DNA from: an uncultured Paracoccaceae bacterium
GTDB taxonomy: Bacteria; Pseudomonadota; Alphaproteobacteria; Rhodobacterales; Rhodobacteraceae
Reading direction: 5' to 3'
Assembly: GCA_947495795.1 (NCBI GenBank)
Contig: CANMAI010000010.1
Location: forward strand, 1-64,000
Length of the DNA: 64,000 nucleotides
The notes under the pieces were generated by a model. That model saw nothing but the letters and a program-made list of their open reading frames with translations, made no database searches and was not told the DNA's origin. A program made the translations under genes and the position numbers. This document shows positions 26,869 to 34,942 of the stretch, one piece after another; position 1 is the stretch's first letter, and the number at the start of each line of letters is the position of its first letter.

Positions 26869-27654
26869 ATGTCCGATGCAGCCATAGTGAGTGACACAAG
26901 CCAGATGAAGGTCGGCAACAAGGTCGCTATCCAGATCACCAATATGAACAAGTGGTTCGGCCAGTTTCATGTTTTGCGGGATATCAACCTGACGGTTTAT
27001 GAAGGAGAGCGCATCGTGGTGTGCGGGCCCTCCGGGTCCGGTAAATCCACATTGATCCGATGCATCAACCGGCTGGAAGAGCATCAGAAAGGGTCCATCG
27101 TCGTGGACGGGACGGAGCTTTCCTCCGACCTGAAGAACATCGACAAGATCCGCTCGGAAGTGGGGATGTGTTTTCAGCACTTCAACCTGTTCCCGCATCT
27201 GACGATCTTGGAGAACTGCACGCTGGCTCCGATCTGGGTGCGCAAGACGCCCAAGAGGGAAGCCGAGGAAACGGCGATGCACTTCCTTGAGAAGGTGAAG
27301 ATCCCGGAGCAGGCGGACAAGTATCCAGGCCAGCTTTCCGGTGGGCAGCAGCAGCGTGTGGCGATTGCGCGTTCGCTTTGCATGAGGCCGCGGATCATGC
27401 TGTTTGACGAGCCGACCTCTGCGCTTGATCCGGAGATGATCAAGGAAGTGCTTGATACGATGATCGAGCTTGCGCAGGAAGGTATGACCATGATCTGCGT
27501 AACCCACGAGATGGGCTTTGCGCGGCAGGTGGCCAACCGGGTGATCTTCATGGATCAGGGGCAGATTGTTGAGCAAAACGAGCCGGAACCTTTCTTCAAC
27601 AACCCTCAGAGCGACCGGACGAAACTGTTCCTGAGCCAGATCCTCGGGCACTGA
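26869..27654 (+). CDS. bztD: amino acid ABC transporter ATP-binding protein (AapP/BztD)
   Basis: The 261-residue product has Walker [10 protein letters not shown] at 53-61, the signature LSGGQQQR at 156-163 and Walker [14 protein letters not shown] at about 176-188. It energises uptake through BztB and BztC. The ATG at 26869 follows AGGGAGG by 6 nt. A 7-bp hairpin GGCTGGT / ACCAGCC (27690-27708) lies downstream and may end the operon, though no T tract follows. Confidence 0.94.
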   Translation: MSDAAIVSDTSQMKVGNKVAIQITNMNKWFGQFHVLRDINLTVYEGERIVVCGPSGSGKSTLIRCINRLEEHQKGSIVVDGTELSSDLKNIDKIRSEVGMCFQHFNLFPHLTILENCTLAPIWVRKTPKREAEETAMHFLEKVKIPEQADKYPGQLSGGQQQRVAIARSLCMRPRIMLFDEPTSALDPEMIKEVLDTMIELAQEGMTMICVTHEMGFARQVANRVIFMDQGQIVEQNEPEPFFNNPQSDRTKLFLSQILGH

Positions 27655-27721
27655 TTGGTTGCGCCGATTGAGCTTGTCGATTGTGGGAGGGCTGGTATAG
27701 GACCAGCCTGTTCCCTCTTGG

Positions 27722-28882
27722 ATGACGACGCAGGCTCCTATCATGTCCAGACCACGTTTCATCTGCCTTGATCCCCGAAAGAGGAAGAGAGCGGCCGTTG
27801 AGGCGGTTATCGGGCCGGTTGGTGAGATCGCTTTTCTGAAAGCGGTTCCCATGCGGCTCGGCGGTTATCCGGAAACCGAGGCCGTGGCCGAGGCGGCACT
27901 CGCGGCTGCGATAAGGCCCAAGAAGGGGTGGATGGGGCGTGCTGCGAAACGCAAGCTCTATGCGCTTCAGTACAACGGAGCGCGCCGTTTTTTTGAGAGG
28001 CAGACAGGCGTGATTGCAGCGTGCTGGAACGGCCTGAACGGCAGTAGATATGTGTTCATGCAGGGAGCACAGGATGCCGGTGCGCGGAGATTGTTCTTTG
28101 AATTGGCACCCTTACCGGGCCGGATCACCGTGGATCCTTGTGGCGTGAATTTCCGAAACGCACTGCCTCGGACGGTTGCACCCTTTCTGGACTGGGCCGA
28201 AAAGGCAGGCGTGCCAGCAGACGGTTGGCGGAGTGTTGGAGGTGAGATAAATCAGCGGAAAGGTGGGGGTGCGCTTGAACGCTCCGAGGAGCTTCCGGCT
28301 TTGGCGGAACCCTTTATCTTTGTGCCGTTGCAGGTGCCGAATGACAGTCAGCTTCGTCTTTTTGGTGGGGCCTACAAGACAGTGCCAGCGCTGATAGATG
28401 CGGTGATAGGTGCGGCGGAACATCTGCCGGATGGATGGCATGTGCGGATCAAGGAACATCCCTCAGCCAAGATATCTTTTGCGGAGCGGATCAGGGCGGC
28501 GACGGGCCGACGTGTCTATCTGGACAATGCCACAGACACATTTGAGCTTGTGCAGAAAAGCCGGGCGGTTTTGACGGTGAATTCTTCTGTCGGGCTGGAG
28601 GCGATGTTCTATGACAAGCCGGTGATCGCAGCGGGCCAGTGCTTCTGGTCTTTGCCCGGTGTTGCGCTGGAGGCCCCGGAACCCTCTGATCTGGAACGCA
28701 TTTTTGCTGCTCCGCAAGATCTGAGTTTTGATGCGGAGAGCCGCAATGCGTTTCTTTCCTATCTTGTTGAGCGCTACTACATACGCCTGGACTGGCTGGC
28801 GGATGACAGGGCGGAAATGCCCGGTTCTGAAGTGCCGAAGGTTTTGGCAAAGATCTCCGAAGCGCGGCCTCTTTTACCATGA
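27722..28882 (+). CDS. capsule polysaccharide biosynthesis-like protein
   Basis: The 386-residue product resembles the KpsS/LipB group in its C-terminal half: WHVRIKEHPSAKISF, then YLDNATDTFELVQKSRAVLTVNSSVGLEAMFYDKPVIAAG. That pattern (Lys-Glu-His-Pro, then Asn-Ser-Ser-x-Gly-x-Glu-Ala) is typical of Kdo transferases of capsule export systems. No other capsule genes are nearby, so its role is uncertain. An alternative start is ATG 27743 (MSRPRFICLD). A kdsA gene, which makes Kdo 8-phosphate, lies about 18 kb away at 45446. Confidence 0.7.
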   Translation: MTTQAPIMSRPRFICLDPRKRKRAAVEAVIGPVGEIAFLKAVPMRLGGYPETEAVAEAALAAAIRPKKGWMGRAAKRKLYALQYNGARRFFERQTGVIAACWNGLNGSRYVFMQGAQDAGARRLFFELAPLPGRITVDPCGVNFRNALPRTVAPFLDWAEKAGVPADGWRSVGGEINQRKGGGALERSEELPALAEPFIFVPLQVPNDSQLRLFGGAYKTVPALIDAVIGAAEHLPDGWHVRIKEHPSAKISFAERIRAATGRRVYLDNATDTFELVQKSRAVLTVNSSVGLEAMFYDKPVIAAGQCFWSLPGVALEAPEPSDLERIFAAPQDLSFDAESRNAFLSYLVERYYIRLDWLADDRAEMPGSEVPKVLAKISEARPLLP

Positions 28883-28931
28883 GTGGCTGAAGCGTTCTGC
28901 CTTTCGCACGTGGCTCTGACCGGGCGAACCG

Positions 28932-29474
28932 TCAATTCTCAGGCAGGCTCTTTGGTGTCAGGTAAGCTTTCAGATCGCAGGTTTCAGAGCTGATTTCAGG
29001 CCATGTGTCCACCTCCGCCTCAAGGATCATGGTGGCGGCTGTGGGGAAGGGTTTGGAAAGCTGGGTTTGGTATGGGTTTGGTACGGGTTTGGTAATGTGA
29101 GCTGTTTGGTCAGGATTTCCGCTGGTGAGCACGGCTGAAAGCCTTTCAAATCCCGGATTGTGACCGAGGAGAAAGAGGACGGAAACCGATGGATCCTGCG
29201 CCTTGATCAGATCAAGAAGAGTGCCCTCACTCGCGTGGTAGAGATCGGGACGAAATTCCGTTTTGCCTGCCCGCCAGCCCATCCGCTCCCACGTCTCGCG
29301 GGTGCGGGTGGCATCCGAGATGAGGGCAAGATCGGGCGAAGGTGCCGTATCACGGAGATGCTGTCCCACCGCCTTCGCCGCTTCCCTGCCGCGCGGGTTG
29401 AGGGGGCGGGCGTGATCTTCGAGACCGGCGGACCAATCGGATTTGGCGTGGCGCATGAGGATAAGGGTTTTCAC
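28932..29474 (-). CDS. SixA-like histidine phosphatase
   Basis: The 180-residue product begins MKTLILMRHAKSDWS, the RHA/RHG motif of the histidine phosphatase superfamily, with His9 the phospho-acceptor, and later has FLLGHNPGFERL with the second catalytic histidine. SixA acts on phospho-histidine in phosphotransfer proteins. Its GTG start overlaps the ferredoxin-like gene's stop in GTGA, so it is the third gene of a coupled minus-strand trio. An 11-bp triplicated sequence inside it (29063-29095) encodes an insert after the GHNPGFERL motif. Confidence 0.85.
   Translation of the reverse strand: MKTLILMRHAKSDWSAGLEDHARPLNPRGREAAKAVGQHLRDTAPSPDLALISDATRTRETWERMGWRAGKTEFRPDLYHASEGTLLDLIKAQDPSVSVLFLLGHNPGFERLSAVLTSGNPDQTAHITKPVPNPYQTQLSKPFPTAATMILEAEVDTWPEISSETCDLKAYLTPKSLPEN
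29063..29095. repeat. 11-bp tandem repeat, three copies, inside the SixA-like gene
   Basis: GGGTTTGGTAT, GGGTTTGGTAC and GGGTTTGGTAA follow each other directly. Three copies equal 11 codons, so the frame is kept, but gain or loss of one 11-bp unit would shift it. Confidence 0.9.
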
Positions 29475-30109
29475 GAGGCGTCTCCGAGGAAGGCCTTCAT
29501 GTGGAAGGCGGATTGTTGGGGCAGGCGGAGGGTGGGGCCCACGGGGCAGGCGCGGCGGACGAGGCAGCCGGTGCGGCAGGCCGCACCCTCTGGGCTGGCA
29601 ACATGCGCCTTGCAGGTGGGTACGTCATAGCCCTTTGAAGTGAGGGCACCAACCGGGCAAGCGGTGAGGCAGGGCTTTGGGCAGGGCTCGCATGGAGAGG
29701 GCGTGCTACCCCGTCCGGATACTTCGGGCAGGGCGAATGCCCCCCTGAACGAGACAAAGAGGCCGTGCCGTGGGTGGACAAGGAGACCTACCGGGGATTG
29801 ATGGATCTGATCTGAACTTACCGCCCACCGGATGAAGGGGTGCCATGGCGGCCCGCCGAAGGGGAAGAGCGCGGTTGCGTTGTGCGGCCCGGCCAGCGCG
29901 GTGAGGATGCGGACGGACCAGCGGTTGAGCGGATTGGCCGCGCCATCCTGGTATTCCGGCGAGTGGGTGAAGACGTGCCAGAAATCGGGGCCATTCGGGC
30001 CGATAAGAGCGAGCGTTTCGGTGCTTACGGGAAGCGCATCTTCCGGCGTTGGGGTGCATGTTGCCACGATCTCCAGCCCGTGCCGCGCGAGACCTTCCGA
30101 AAGACTCAT
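29471..30109 (-). CDS. ferredoxin-like iron-sulfur protein
   Basis: The 212-residue product has a cysteine-rich C-terminal third: CEPCPKPCLTACPVGAL, then CKAHVASPEGAACRTGCLVRRACPVG. The first set (CxxCxxxCxxxCP) fits a [4Fe-4S] cluster, and the second set could bind another. The N-terminal domain is unrecognised, but similar proteins occur in roseobacters as far as I recall. The ATG at 30109 overlaps the hydroxylase stop in ATGA, which fixes the start over a longer upstream frame. It may supply electrons to the hydroxylase; that is inference. Confidence 0.72.
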   Translation of the reverse strand: MSLSEGLARHGLEIVATCTPTPEDALPVSTETLALIGPNGPDFWHVFTHSPEYQDGAANPLNRWSVRILTALAGPHNATALFPFGGPPWHPFIRWAVSSDQIHQSPVGLLVHPRHGLFVSFRGAFALPEVSGRGSTPSPCEPCPKPCLTACPVGALTSKGYDVPTCKAHVASPEGAACRTGCLVRRACPVGPTLRLPQQSAFHMKAFLGDAS

Positions 30110-30897
30110 TTCCGGAAGGGGAGGAGAAGCGACCACGCGAGCCGGGTAGGGCGGGCATCCTGCCACTGGAGGCCGACTTTCATGCCCTCATGCCCGCCAT
30201 CGGGCTGAGGACGATACGTGCCGAAGAGTTGATCCCAGATGGAGAGGGAGAAGCCGTAATTGGTATCGTGTTCCGCGCGGTGTACGGAATGGTGGACGCG
30301 GTGCATATCCGGGGTGACGATGATGCGGCGGAGTGCGGCATCGAGCCGGAGGGGCAGGCGGAGATTGGCGTGATTGAACATGGCCATGCCGTTGAGCAGT
30401 ATCTCGAACAGGATGACGGCCAGTGCCGCCGGGCCGAGCGCGTAGACGGCGCCGATCTTGAGGATCATGGACAGCGCTATTTCCAGCGGGTGGAAACGGA
30501 TGGCGGTGGTAACATCAAAATCCGGATCTGCGTGGTGGACCTGATGGAGCCGCCAGAGAAGCGGGATCTTGTGGGTGATGACGTGCTGGCCCCAGATGAG
30601 GAAATCGAGGATGAGGATTGTCAGCGCGATTTCCAGCCACAGCGGCAGCGAGAGTGCGTTGAAGAGGCCCCAACCCTTCGCATCCGCGTCTATTGCGGCC
30701 CCCACGGCCAGCAGTGGCATGGCGATTGCGAGTGCACGGATGGTGAGCGTATCGACGATGACGATGCCCCAATTGGTCATCCAACGGCGGCTGCGTGGGT
30801 AGACTCGCGCGCGTCGTGGGGCGTAAGCTTCTGCGGCGGCGAGAATGCCGAAAAGGCCGAGAAATATTGTGACGCGAATGAGGGCTTCGTTTTCCAT
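30106..30897 (-). CDS. sterol desaturase / fatty acid hydroxylase family protein
   Basis: The 263-residue membrane protein carries the di-iron histidine clusters of the family: HVITH (105-109), HQVHH (118-122), His136, His176 and HRVHH (199-203), between four or so hydrophobic segments. It should oxidise a lipid using O2; the substrate is unknown. It is the first gene of an overlapping trio with a ferredoxin-like protein and a histidine phosphatase, all on the minus strand. phoX is divergent, starting 157 nt away. Confidence 0.88.
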   Translation of the reverse strand: MENEALIRVTIFLGLFGILAAAEAYAPRRARVYPRSRRWMTNWGIVIVDTLTIRALAIAMPLLAVGAAIDADAKGWGLFNALSLPLWLEIALTILILDFLIWGQHVITHKIPLLWRLHQVHHADPDFDVTTAIRFHPLEIALSMILKIGAVYALGPAALAVILFEILLNGMAMFNHANLRLPLRLDAALRRIIVTPDMHRVHHSVHRAEHDTNYGFSLSIWDQLFGTYRPQPDGGHEGMKVGLQWQDARPTRLAWSLLLPFRK

Positions 30898-31054
30898 TCT
30901 GCAAAAGTGGAGTGGTGCCCCTCATGCGTCAACCTGGTTGCGTTCAGGGGTGGCGGCTTGTCGCGGGGGGAAACGGGCGCTTTGTCACGAAAGTGATAAG
31001 GGCAGCCCATAGCGTCCCTCTCGGTAAATCAATCCAGCATGGGGAAGCCAGATT

Positions 31055-32941
31055 ATGAAAGATGTTGATACGTACGATTTGTCTTGGGACGATTGGGATG
31101 AGTTGCAGAGCCCGCGCCCTGAAGAGAACGGATTTGATGCGGTGGTGGAAGCCGCCATTTCGCGCCGTGGCTTTATGAGTGGTGTGCTGGCCTTTGGCTC
31201 GGGTGCCGCAGTGATGGGCACGAGTACGTTGCTGAGCACGACGTCGGCTAAGGCACAGGCGGCCTCTCGCTTCGGCTTCACGCCGTTGCCGATTGCCACA
31301 GATGGCACGGTGCATGTGCCGGAGGGGTACAGCTGGAAACCGGTTGCCAAGTGGGGCCAGCCGCTTTTCTCTGACGCGCCGGAATTTGATCATGCCGTTG
31401 GCGGCAGCTTTGAAAGCTCCGAACGGGTGTTTGGCGAGAACACGGATGGGATGGAAGCGTTCCAGATCGGTTCCCGTCAGGTGATCGCGGTGAACCATGA
31501 ATATGTGAACACCAAGATCAACCTGCCGCAGAATGAGGGTGGCGTGCCTGCGAGCGCCGAGGATGTGCGCAAGTTGCAGAACCTGCAGGGTGTGACGGTG
31601 ATGGAGGTGGCCGAGGGTGCCGATGGTTGGGAGATTGTGCTCGACAGCCCGTTGAATCGCCGGATCACGCACAACACGCCGATGCGGATTGCGGGCCCGG
31701 CTGCGGGGCATGATCTGCTGAAAACGGATGCGGACCCTGATGGATTGGAAGCGTTGGGCACGATGAACAATTGTGGTGCCGGTAAAACGCCGTGGGGCAC
31801 GTATCTGACCTGTGAGGAGAACTTCAACGGGTATTTCGGCTCTACCGATGAAGACTTCAAGCGGCCTGATGATTACCTGCGCTACGGCATCGGGCTTGAG
31901 GGGCGCTATGCCTATGAGAAGTTCGATCCGCGCTATGATGTTTCCAAGAACGTGAACGAGCCGCGCCGGTTCGGCTATATCGTGGAGATTGATCCTTCCG
32001 ACGCATCCTCCACACCTGTGAAGCACACGGCGCTGGGCCGGTTCAAGCATGAGAATGCGGCGGCTGTGATTGCACCCGACGGGCGTGTGGTTGTGTATAT
32101 GGGCGACGATGAGCGGGGCGAGTTCATGTACAAATACGTCTCCACCGGGGTTTATACGCCCGGCGGTGAAACGTCGACCTTGCTGGATGAGGGCCAGCTT
32201 TACGTGGCGAGGTTCAACGACGATCAGACGGGTGAGTGGGTGGCGTTGACGCCAGAGGCAACCGACATGAGTGAAGCCGAGATCGCGATCTATACGCGGA
32301 TGGCGGCTTCCAAGGTGGGTGCCACGACGATGGATCGCCCGGAATGGGTAGCCGTGAATCCCGTCGCGGTGGAGGGGTACTCTGCTTTGACCAACAACCG
32401 CAATCGGGGTGTGAAGCCGAATGCGGGTGGGGATGATACGGCTGTGAACGGGCCGAACCCGCGTGAGATGAACCATTACGGGCAGATCGTGCGCTGGTTC
32501 CCGGAGAACGACGATCACGCGAACCCTGCCTTCCGCTGGGATCTTTATGTGATGGCGGGCAATCCGACCGTGCATGACGACGCCTACGGAGGGTCCGACA
32601 ATGTGAACGAGGGGAACCTCTTCAACTCTCCGGACGGGATGATGTTCGACAGCACCGGATTGCTGTGGATCCAGACCGATGGGAACGACGCCAACACAGG
32701 CGATTTCGAGGGTATGGGGAACAACCAGATGTTGGCGGGTGATCCGGCAACGGGCCAGATTGAGCGGTTCCTGACCGGGCCGAAGGGCAGCGAGGTGACG
32801 GGGCTGACATGGTCTGCCGATCGGCGGACGATGTTTGTGGGGATCCAGCATCCGGGAGCGCCTTTCCCGGATGGTGAAGGCAAGTTGCCGCGTTCCACGG
32901 TGATTGCCGTGAAGCGGGATGATAACGCGCTGGTTGGCTGA
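31055..32941 (+). CDS. phoX: PhoX-family alkaline phosphatase, Tat-exported
   Basis: The 628-residue product has a twin-arginine signal, SRRGFMSGVLAFGSGAAVMG at residues 36-55, with likely cleavage near residue 69, and the PhoX pattern: NHEY, GTMNNCGAGKTPWGTYLTCEEN, FKHENAAAVIAPDGRVVVYMGDDERG. PhoX enzymes are calcium-dependent periplasmic phosphomonoesterases that release phosphate from organic phosphorus, common in marine bacteria. A PhoB site would be expected upstream, but I do not see a clear direct-repeat Pho box. A terminator follows at 32960. Confidence 0.88.
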   Translation: MKDVDTYDLSWDDWDELQSPRPEENGFDAVVEAAISRRGFMSGVLAFGSGAAVMGTSTLLSTTSAKAQAASRFGFTPLPIATDGTVHVPEGYSWKPVAKWGQPLFSDAPEFDHAVGGSFESSERVFGENTDGMEAFQIGSRQVIAVNHEYVNTKINLPQNEGGVPASAEDVRKLQNLQGVTVMEVAEGADGWEIVLDSPLNRRITHNTPMRIAGPAAGHDLLKTDADPDGLEALGTMNNCGAGKTPWGTYLTCEENFNGYFGSTDEDFKRPDDYLRYGIGLEGRYAYEKFDPRYDVSKNVNEPRRFGYIVEIDPSDASSTPVKHTALGRFKHENAAAVIAPDGRVVVYMGDDERGEFMYKYVSTGVYTPGGETSTLLDEGQLYVARFNDDQTGEWVALTPEATDMSEAEIAIYTRMAASKVGATTMDRPEWVAVNPVAVEGYSALTNNRNRGVKPNAGGDDTAVNGPNPREMNHYGQIVRWFPENDDHANPAFRWDLYVMAGNPTVHDDAYGGSDNVNEGNLFNSPDGMMFDSTGLLWIQTDGNDANTGDFEGMGNNQMLAGDPATGQIERFLTGPKGSEVTGLTWSADRRTMFVGIQHPGAPFPDGEGKLPRSTVIAVKRDDNALVG

Positions 32942-32959
32942 TCTGGTTCTGAGTTCTGG

Positions 32960-32992
32960 AATGCGCGGCCTTTGGGTCGCGCATTTTCTTTT
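32960..32992 (+). terminator. intrinsic terminator after phoX
   Basis: An 8-bp stem AATGCGCG / CGCGCATT with a 10-nt loop is followed by TTCTTTT. The long hairpin B begins 4 nt later. Confidence 0.85.
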
Positions 32993-32995
32993 GGG

Positions 32996-33070
32996 CCCGT
33001 TTCCCGCGCTCTGATCGGCGTGCGGCCCACCCGCCCACCCCCTCCCGCCGATCAGAGCGCGGGAAACGGG
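32996..33070. repeat. long perfect hairpin B between phoX and the WYL regulator
   Basis: The arms at 32996-33020 and 33046-33070 are perfect 25-bp reverse complements, with a 25-nt loop that includes GGCCCACCCGCCCACCCC. The outer end of the right arm plus flank reads GAAACGGGGGCTT, which is also found at hairpin C (34228). It lies in a convergent intergenic region. Confidence 0.9.
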
Positions 33071-33096
33071 GGCTTTCCCAGGAAAGCTGCGGAGTG

Positions 33097-33795
33097 CTAG
33101 CGGCCTGGTGTTGGCGTTGCGATGCTCGCCAGATAGTGGTGGAGCGAGCGTTCTTCGATTGCGGGGAAGGTTTCTTCCCGGGTGGCCAGGGCCTGCATCC
33201 GGCCAAACCGGAAATTGCGGTAATGCTCGCGCATTTCGCACCAGGCGAGGAGGGTCCACCAGCCTGTCCAGCCGATGAGGCCGAGCGGCCAGACGGTGCG
33301 CGTGGAGGTTTTCCCCCGCTCATCCGTGTAGGTAAAGGTGAGTTTGCGGCGGGCTTCCGTTGCCTCGCGGATCAACTGGTGGCGGGCGCGATGCGGATCG
33401 TCTTTCTCGAGAAGCGGGATGCGGTAAGGCTGGGCCTCCAGCGCCTTGAGGGCTGTATCATCGAGGATCGCGCGGATCTTGGCTTCAGCCGATTTGGCTG
33501 CCTTTGCCATGCCGGGATCCGTGAAGGCGCGGACCATTGCGGTGCCGGTGAGAAGGGCGAGGGTTTCCGTTCGATTGAACATGATGGGGGGCAACTCGAA
33601 GCCTGCATCGAGCCGGTAGCCGATGCCTGCCTCGCCTGTGATGGGGATGCCGGAGGCGATGAGATCCGCAATATCGCGGTAGATCGTGCGGGGGCTGACC
33701 TCCAGCGCCTCGGCGAGGGTGGCTCCGGTGACCGCCAGACGGCGGCCCCGAAGTTCCGCGACGAGGCGGAAAAGGCGATCTGCCCTACGGCTCAT
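33097..33795 (-). CDS. YafY-type transcriptional regulator with HTH and WYL domains
   Basis: The 232-residue product has an N-terminal helix-turn-helix (LAEALEVSPRTIYRDIADLIASGIPI at about residues 27-52) and a C-terminal WYL-type domain (WPLGLIGWTGWWTLLAWCEMREHYRNFRFGRM). WYL domains sense ligands or nucleic acid. Its ATG overlaps the preceding gene's stop (ATGA), so it is coexpressed with the small dimeric-barrel protein and may regulate it. Confidence 0.88.
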   Translation of the reverse strand: MSRRADRLFRLVAELRGRRLAVTGATLAEALEVSPRTIYRDIADLIASGIPITGEAGIGYRLDAGFELPPIMFNRTETLALLTGTAMVRAFTDPGMAKAAKSAEAKIRAILDDTALKALEAQPYRIPLLEKDDPHRARHQLIREATEARRKLTFTYTDERGKTSTRTVWPLGLIGWTGWWTLLAWCEMREHYRNFRFGRMQALATREETFPAIEERSLHHYLASIATPTPGR

Positions 33796-34121
33796 GCCAT
33801 CTCGTGTGCGGCTTCCGGGGCGGGGCCGAAGGCGTGGACGATGGGATAGTGGTTCATCCTGATCGTGGAGTGGTCGATGACCGACAGAAGATCGGCGGTT
33901 TCCGCCGCCTGGCCGATGGCGGCCGAGGCGGCATCGGCATCGGTCTGGCTGGCCCAGAAGACGTGATGTGTCATATCCTTATCATCGGCCGATACGGTGC
34001 TGAATTCAAAGCCTTTCTGGGCCCGTATCCAGGTTTGGGCGCGATCCATCGCTTGCTGAAACTGAGGCCGTGTGGCGGAAGGCTTGATGCGGAACTGGAC
34101 CTGTTCGAGAACTGTTGGCAT
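33792..34121 (-). CDS. small dimeric-barrel (ABM-like) protein
   Basis: The 109-residue product MPTVLEQVQFRIKPSATRPQF has the ferredoxin-like alpha/beta pattern of antibiotic-biosynthesis-monooxygenase-like proteins (KGFEFSTVSADDKDMTHHVFWAS). No catalytic residue can be named. It is translationally coupled to the WYL regulator. Hairpin C lies between it and the divergent GNAT gene. Confidence 0.6.
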   Translation of the reverse strand: MPTVLEQVQFRIKPSATRPQFQQAMDRAQTWIRAQKGFEFSTVSADDKDMTHHVFWASQTDADAASAAIGQAAETADLLSVIDHSTIRMNHYPIVHAFGPAPEAAHEMA

Positions 34122-34227
34122 GTGAGTGCTCCTTTGTCTGGCGCCGGGAGTGGCGCTGACCGAGGTTTAGAAGGGGGCTGCTGACACCGTTGTGTCAGGA
34201 GTGATCCTGCCGAGGGCAAATTTCGGA

Positions 34228-34302
34228 GCCCCCGTTTCGAGTTCGGGTTGGGGACGGCCCACCCACCCACCCCCACCCCCAACCCGAACTCGAAACGGGG
34301 GC
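34228..34302. repeat. long perfect hairpin C upstream of the GNAT gene
   Basis: The arms at 34228-34253 and 34277-34302 are perfect 26-bp reverse complements, with a 23-nt loop reading GGCCCACCCACCCACCCCC in its middle. The loop resembles those of hairpins A and B, while the arm is different except for the outer CCCGTTTC / GAAACGGGGGC shared with B. It lies between two divergent genes. Confidence 0.9.
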
Positions 34303-34348
34303 TTGAACATGGCACTCCGGATGGCGATGTGTTTCTGGGAGGATGTGC

Positions 34349-34942
34349 ATGCCGGAACATGATTTTTCGATTGAGAGGGGAGTGCGTGCGGCCCATCTTG
34401 CGCCTGCGGCTTCGCTGTTCTGGGGGGCATTTGGTGCCAAGCTTGGCTTTGCGCTCGGGCCCGACAGGAAGGCAGAGGCCTTTCTTCACAGGGTGATGGA
34501 TCCGGCTTATGCGGTGAGTGCCGTAGATCGAGAGGGCGCGCTTCTTGGCGTGGCCGGATTCAAGACACCTGAGGGCGGATTTGTAGGCGGCGAATGGGCG
34601 GATCTTGTTGCGATATATGGCCGGATCAGTGCGACATGGCGGGCAGGCACCCTGAGCATTCTGGAACGCGACTGTGTGCCGGGCATTTTGCTGATGGACG
34701 GAATTTTCGTAACACCGGCCGCGCGGGGGCGGGGTGTTGGCTCCTCACTTCTGGAGGCTGTAGTGGCCGAAGCCGTGCGGCGCGATCTTGCGGCTGTGCG
34801 GCTTGATGTGATTGACACGAACCCGCGCGCGCGGGCGCTATATGAGCGGCGGGGCTTTCGGGCCGTGGATGAGACGCGGCTTGGGCTGTTGCGGCACATC
34901 TTCGGGTTCAGTTCGTCGGCGGAGATGCACCGCCCGGTGTAA
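34349..34942 (+). CDS. GNAT-family N-acetyltransferase
   Basis: The 197-residue product has the GNAT acetyl-CoA-binding pattern at about residues 120-150 (LLMDGIFVTPAARGRGVGSSLLEAVVAEA) and the C-terminal DTNPRARALYERRGFRAV. The substrate is unknown. GGGAGG at 34337-34342 favours the ATG at 34349 over the one at 34343. Its 3' end overlaps the ancestral end of the convergent hydrolase gene by 35 nt. Confidence 0.88.
   Translation: MPEHDFSIERGVRAAHLAPAASLFWGAFGAKLGFALGPDRKAEAFLHRVMDPAYAVSAVDREGALLGVAGFKTPEGGFVGGEWADLVAIYGRISATWRAGTLSILERDCVPGILLMDGIFVTPAARGRGVGSSLLEAVVAEAVRRDLAAVRLDVIDTNPRARALYERRGFRAVDETRLGLLRHIFGFSSSAEMHRPV

Noticed and set aside
30960-31054. Pho box before phoX
   Set aside because: TTGTCAC-gaaa-GTGATAA near 30982 is an inverted rather than a direct repeat, so it does not match the PhoB box consensus. 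It could be another regulator's site, but I would not annotate it.
33019-33070. Hairpin B as an intrinsic terminator
   Set aside because: No T tract follows on either strand, and a proper terminator for phoX already lies at 32960.
30944-33259. A 771-codon minus-strand open frame opposite phoX
   Set aside because: phoX has a Tat signal and clear family motifs on the plus strand. The opposite frame shows no domain pattern and is a compositional shadow.
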